Assembly (NCBI GenBank): GCA_947650365.1
Contig: OX393556.1
Span: 79,280,079-79,344,078 of the forward strand
DNA: 64,000 nucleotides
Direction: 5' to 3'
Origin: Chamaelirium japonicum
Lineage: Eukaryota > Streptophyta > Magnoliopsida > Liliales > Melanthiaceae
Position numbers and translations under genes: made by a program. Below the pieces are notes generated by a model that saw only the letters and a program-made list of their open reading frames with translations, made no database searches and had not been told where the DNA came from. Position 1 is the first letter of the stretch. Every line of letters begins with the position of its first letter. This document shows, piece after piece, positions 58,500 to 64,000 of this stretch.

Positions 58500-61400
58500 A
58501 TTGAGATTGAGCCTGAGCAGCATAGTCAGCTGACCAATGACTTCGTGAGTCCCCTTAGTACCAAACCCGAGAAGTTTAACGGGTCTAACTTCAAAAGGTG
58601 GCAAAACTAGATGCGTTTCTGACTAATCACACTTGGGTTACTGTCAGCCATAGGTGAAACTGCACCAGAAGTATCTAGTGGGTCTATTCAAACTCGTCAT
58701 ACCCGAGCCTTATCTTCCCAACCTGATCTCGAACCAACTTCTGGTATTCCAACAAGGACCCCAGAAGAAATCAACTACCATAGCCTTCATAGGATCCTTG
58801 GAGCCCTATCTGATAGACTCTATGATATATGCTATACCATCCAAAACCCTAAGGACCTATGGGATACCCTAGAGCGTAAGTATGGCCTAGATGATGCTGG
58901 AGTAAAACACTTCAAAGCGTCAGACTTCAACAACTTCAAAATGGTTGACTCCAAACCTATGAATGATTAGATTCATGAGTTTGAGAACTTAGTTCAACAC
59001 CTGAAGACTAATGGCTCTACCCTTAATGAAATTTTCAAATAGCTTGCCTTATAGACAAACTACCTATTTCTTGGTCCATATTTTCCAAGCACCTAAGTTA
59101 TACCCAAGGTGACCTAACCCTAACTCAAGTTCTTAACTTTATTAGAATTGAGGACCAACATAGGCTCAGGGAAAAGGGATCATTTGAATCCAAACTCAAG
59201 GTTAACAACATAGAGGGTCAACTATCCAAACCATTTCAGAAACCTAAACATAAGTTTCAGAAGAAACTTTTCCATCCTAAGCCTAAACCCTATACCAATA
59301 AGCCCTACCATAGCAACCATAACCCAAACTATCCCAAGGACCGAAAGAAGGAAGGAGTGCATTGCTGCTACATCTGCAATCGGACCAATCACATGGGCAA
59401 CCAATATTTCTACAATAAGACAACACCACCTCCAAATCCAAGAAGGAATGGTCCAACACCACCCATTCATGTTTGCTCTGATCAATCTTCGTTTTCCACC
59501 TATCAGGTCTCAAGTGGAGGAGCCGTAAGCATAGGGAACAATGCTGAGGCTTGTGTGCTAGGGATTGAACAGATCGACCTAAAGCTGACATCGAAAAAGA
59601 CCCCAACCTTGCGTGGAGTCCACCATGTTTTGGAGATTAGGAGAAATCTTATTAGTGGGTCTTTATTAGTACAACATAGCTACAAGCTTATATTCGAGTC
59701 CAACAAAGTTGTAATAACTAAGGGAACAAATTTTATTGGAAAATGATTTCTCTGTGATGGTTTATTTAAATTGAATGATCTTAACCCTTCATTTACTGGA
59801 AGCTAAACAACCTAGGAAACCCTTCAGAACTGTCGATCGAGACTCTAAGATACTTGAAATAATTCACAGCGATATCTATGATTCTAGGAGAACCTCGAGA
59901 GGTGGTAATAGATATTTTGTAACGTTCATAGAAGACGTTTAAAAATATTATCACCTATACCTTATTAAGACTAAGGATGAAGTACTCAGTAAATTTAAGC
60001 TTTACAGAGCTCAGGTTGAGAACCAATTAGACAAAAATATTAAGATCCCTAGATCAGACCGGGAAGAGAAGTATACCTCAAACAAGCTAAGTGAGTACTA
60101 TAAAGACTATGGAATACTCCATAAGGTCACAGCTCCTTACACTCCCCAATTCAATGGTGTAGAAGAGAGAAAAAATAAGACCCTAATGAACATGGTCAAT
60201 TCCATGTTAATAAGCTCTGGAGCGCCAGAGAACTTATAGGGGGAAGCCCTAATAACGGTCTCTTTTATCCTTAACCGTATTCCTTTCAAACACAATGACT
60301 TGACCCCATACGAAGTATGGAAATATAGAAAACCCAACTTAGAATATTTAAAAGTGTGGGGATGCCTAGCTAAGGTAAAGATCCCCAATAACAAAAGAAA
60401 GAAGATAGGACCTAAGACTGTAGATGTCATCTTTATCGGCTACGCTTCAGATAGTAACGCTAATCAATTTTTAGTGTTTAACTCTGAAATAAGTGAAATA
60501 GCCAATAATACCATAACCGAAGCTAGAGACACCTCATACTTTGAAAATATCTTCTCTTATAAGACCAGGATCAATACTATGATCGATACTAGTAACCAGG
60601 CCTCTAGTTCTAATCAAGTAACCCAGATTGAACCCGAAGTCCAATTAGAACCTGAAGACCAGACTGGACCGGTAACCCAAACTGAACCTAGGAGAAGTAA
60701 ACATACCCGTGTAGAAAAAGTCTTTGATAACTTCTATGTACTTTTGGTGAAGGACTCTCCCTCCACCTAAACAGATGCAATGAAATCTATAGACTCACCC
60801 TTTTGGAAGGAAGCCATAGATAACAAGATCCAATCCATACTTCAAAACCATACTTGGGAACTCACTAATTTACCTCCTGGTTGCAAAATCATAGGATATA
60901 AATGGGTGTTTAAGAAGAAACTTAGACCCTACGACACCATAGACAAATGTAAGGCATGACTTGTAGCTAAGGGCTTTACCCAAAAACATTGGATAGACTA
61001 TTTTGATGTCTACTCACCTGTCGCTAGGATAACCACGATTAGGATCCTCATCGCCTTAGCTTCAATCTATAATCTAGTCATACATCAAATGGATGTTAAG
61101 ACTGATTTTTTAAATGGCGACCTTAATGAGAAAATCTACATGGACCAATCCGAGGGACTTACTGCACCTGGATAAGAGGAAAATGTGTGTAAGTTAATTT
61201 GATCCCTCCATGGACTTAAATAAGCCCTAAAATAATGGTACATGAAATTCGATGAAGTTATCTTATCCTATGGATTTGATATCAATACAATGGATGAATA
61301 TGTATACCATAAAGTAGATGGTAACAATGTTGTCATCTTATGTCTGTATGTTGACGATATCCTAATATTCAATTCAAACATACAAGTCATAAATGACATC

Positions 61401-62275
61401 AAACACTTCCTATCCCAAAACTTCGACATTAAAGACCTAGGACAAGCTGATGTTATTTTGAACACTAAGATCATTAGGAAGGACAATGGTTTAGTGCTAT
61501 CCCAATCCCACTATGTCGAGAAAATTCTACGACTTCGATTGCCAACCAGTATCCACACCATATGATCCAATCACCCATTTAGCAAAAAACACTGGACTTC
61601 CTAAACTACAGAATGAGTATGCTCAAATCATATGATCGTTAGATTTTCTAGCAAACTATACTCGACCCAATATCCCTTACGCGGTAAATAGACTTAGTCG
61701 ATATACGTCTAACCCAAATGAGTCTAATTGGAATGCGTTAGAAAGAGTCTTTAGATACCTTAAGGGAACTATATCATATGGTCTCCACTATAGTGGATAT
61801 CCAGCTATACTAGAGGGATACTCTGATGCCAACTGGATTAGTGACTCGATAGATATTAAGTCCACAATCGGGTTTGTATTCCTACTAGGAGGTGGAGCCA
61901 TATCTTGGAAATCCACCAAACAGACCGTGATAGCTAAGAGTACCATGGAATAAAAAATGATAGCGTTAGATACCACTAGTACAGAAACAGAATGGCTTCG
62001 AGATCTCCTATATGAGATCCCATTGATAGAAAAGCCTTTGTCGGCTATATCTATCCATTGTGATTGTCAATCATCTATTGATAAATACAATCAAGAAAAT
62101 ACTAATGTAAAAATAAATCGACATTTGAAAGTGAGACATAGATCTCTCAGATATAAGATGAAAAATCAAATAATAGCCTTAGACTTTGTTAGATCCGAAA
62201 ATAATTTGGCGGATCATTTAACTAAGGGCATTTCTAGGACAGTAGTCTTAGAATCGTCGAAGGAGTTGTGATTAA
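58500..62275 (+). mobile_element. Ty1/copia relic of a second lineage (gag-pol only)
   Basis: Gag starts near 58540 (KPEKFNGSNFKRWQNQMRFW) and its zinc knuckle is near 59360-59410. A protease/pre-integrase region follows (HHVLEIRRNLISGSLL; about 59620-59670). Integrase lies at about 59800-60460, RT at about 60780-61560 (FKKKLRPYDT and YVDDILIFNSN segments), and RNase H at about 61690-62270, ending DHLTKGISRTVV. The order IN-RT-RH is copia. No LTR is identified on the left. It differs clearly from copia A, B and C. Broken, with roughly a dozen breaks. Confidence 0.85.
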
Positions 62276-62516
62276 GCCCATAAGAAAAATCACCGCAGTG
62301 GGAACCCAACCTCACGGAGGTTCAATAGGTAGAAGCAAACTGTAGTAGTGATTGAAAATGAGGAGCACTGAATAATGCTCCCACCCCTATGACGTCAGTG
62401 CTTATTAAAAGCAAAGGGTAGGATGAGTTTAAAACTCTTAATAAGTCCAAGACCCATGAGGCGGGGTGTCGCCTTGCTCACACCCCTATTAGGACTTACG
62501 CATATGTCTACTTTCA
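62276..62516. other. Sequence after the copia RNase H; possible LTR start
   Basis: No coding signal. It contains CATGAGGCGGGGTGTCGCCT and leads straight into the minisatellite. It could be the polypurine tract and LTR start region, but no second copy is in the window. Confidence 0.35.
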
Positions 62517-62828
62517 TTTATACGAATGAATTAGAATGGTTATTTTCGTACGAATGAATTAGAATGGCTCGTACGAATTAGTTAGAGTGGCTACCTTCGT
62601 ACGAATGAATTAGAAAGGCTACAATCGTACGAATGAATTAGAATGGCTATATTCGTTCATATGAATGAATTAGAATAGCTATATTCGTACGAATGAATTA
62701 GAATGGCTCGTACGAATGAATTAGTATGGCTACCTTCATACGAATGAATTAGAATGGCTATATGCGTTCATACGAATGAATTAGAATGACAATATTCGTA
62801 CGAATGAATTTGAATGGCTCGTATGAAT
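62517..62828. repeat. Minisatellite, about 28-bp unit, left block
   Basis: The units follow CGTACGAATGAATTAGAATGG plus CTAYATT or a shorter CT link, with TTCGTACGAA palindromes at unit junctions. About 11 units. Confidence 0.85.
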
Positions 62829-63489
62829 TAAGGGTGTTCATCGGTTCGAGTTGACCCGCCAAACCGAACCGAACCGGTCTATTTGGTTCGGTTTGGATCG
62901 GGTATTTTTGACTGTTCGGTTTGGTTTGGTTCAAAAAAAAAAAAACCCCGCTATGGTCGGTTCGGTTATGGGTTGTGAGTTTTTTAATCCGAACCAACCC
63001 AACTTGAACCATTGGTACTATAACCTCAGTAGTTACTACTATACAGTGTACAGTCTCACTGATATTGTACATTACATGGTGGTGACCCCAATTACCACCA
63101 TTCAGTGCCTTTAAAACTTTCAAGTGTTCAACGATGTGATGAAACTGAAAAGTGAAGAGTCTTAGCCACATAATTACTAGCACCCCCAAATCCCAACTTA
63201 TGAAATATCTCAAAGTGAAAAATTAAGGGTGTTACTAGTAATTTTATAGGGGCAAATAGCAGCACCCAAAGTTAAATGCTTAAAAATGAAATCTGAACGA
63301 ACTCAGTGGCTCAACCATTCATGCCTCGTAGTGTGATGGCGAGCGATTCAAAACCGACCCAAACTTTTCCAGTTTGGTTTTTACCAAGGAAAGGTTTGGT
63401 TCGATTTCATTTTCTCGAGAACCGATCAACTTCGGTTTGGTTCCAAATTTATCAAAAAACCGAACCAACCCGGACCATGAACACCCCTA
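62829..63489. mobile_element. hAT-type MITE, 661 bp
   Basis: Terminal inverted repeats TAAGGGTGTTCAT and ATGAACACCCCTA are flanked by an 8-bp duplication GTATGAAT (62821-62828, 63490-63497), the TSD length of hAT elements. Subterminal CGGTTCGG/CCGAACC motifs are inverted between the two ends. No transposase is present, so it is non-autonomous. Because the flanking minisatellite itself contains GTATGAAT, the TSD alone is weaker evidence than usual, but the inverted ends support it. Confidence 0.75.
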
Positions 63490-64000
63490 GTATGAATGAA
63501 TTAGAACGGCTACCTTCATATGAATAAATTAGAATGGCTATATTCGTACAAATGAATCAGAATGGCTACATTCATTTGTATGAATGATTTACAATGGCTA
63601 CATTCGTACAAATGAATTAGACTAGCTTGTATGAATGAATTAGAATGGCTACCTTCGAACAAATGAATTAGAATGGCTACATTCGTAATTAGAATGGCTA
63701 AATTCATTCGTACAAATGAATTAGAATGGCAACATTCATACAAATGAATTAGAATGGCTCGTACAAATGAATTAGAATGACTACATTTGTATGAATGAAT
63801 TAGAATGACTATATTCATACGAATGAATTAGAATAGGTCGTAAGAATAAATTAGAATTGCTATCTTCGTATGAATGAATTAGGATGAGTACAATCATACG
63901 AATTATTTAGAATGGCTATATTCGTTTATACAAATGAATTAAATTGGCTAAATTCGTACGAATAAATTTGAATGGCTCGTATGAATGAATTAGAATGGCT
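63490..64000. repeat. Minisatellite, about 28-bp unit, right block
   Basis: Same unit as 62517-62828, with more divergence (GTATGAATGAATTAGAATGG and GTACAAATGAATTAGAATGG forms). It runs off the end of the window. Confidence 0.85.

Overview
The window looks like a repeat-dense stretch of a large plant nuclear genome. It holds almost nothing but nested transposable elements, and I see no intact host gene, rRNA, tRNA or CRISPR array. The only recognisable host-derived coding sequence is the 5' part of a 3-ketoacyl-CoA reductase (KCR) gene, carried inside an LTR element. Its very high GC at third codon positions, and the GC-rich antisense ORF of the first element, suggest a monocot. That is inference only.

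Layout. (1) 1-20031: a Tat/Retand-type Ty3/gypsy element on the + strand, entering the window within gag. It has a pol relic, an antisense ORF with its own TATA box and an apparent intron, a polypurine tract (PPT) and a 3' LTR at 18968-20031. Its antisense ORF is split by a very young Ty1/copia element, 'copia A' (8120-18040, minus strand, 2331-bp LTRs, target-site duplication (TSD) AGATA). (2) 20032-42852: a diverged relative, 'copia C' (+ strand), split by a chromodomain Ty3/gypsy relic (23179-38835, TSD CTTTG). The LTR of that relic is split in turn by a 14.6-kb gag-only LTR element (23254-37872, minus strand, TSD GTCAC). The gag-only element has three LTR copies, four kinds of tandem array, the KCR fragment and an inserted LINE (28710-31902, 16-bp TSD). 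(3) 42853-44870: fragments resembling antisense-ORF promoters, with simple repeats. (4) 44870-58490: a minus-strand Ty3/gypsy relic split by 'copia B' (46298-56360, TSD GAGGC), an older sister of copia A. (5) 58500-62280: a relic of another copia lineage (+ strand). (6) 62517-64000: a minisatellite of about 28 bp, split by a 661-bp hAT-type MITE with an 8-bp TSD.

Insertion order can be read from the nesting: copia C, then the chromodomain gypsy, then the gag-only element (LTRs about 5-6% different), then the LINE. Copia A is the youngest dated event, with about 6 differences between 2331-bp LTRs. Most of these elements look unable to move by themselves. The pattern fits families mobilised in trans: gag-only, ORF1-only LINE, coding-dead copia with near-identical LTRs, and MITE.

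The most interesting object is the gag-only element at 23254-37872. It combines a sense-oriented captured lipid-elongation gene fragment with arrays whose units each form a hairpin. The second is the antisense transcription unit of the Tat-type element. The third is the LINE that carries only ORF1, a plant parallel to the mammalian 'half-L1' layout.
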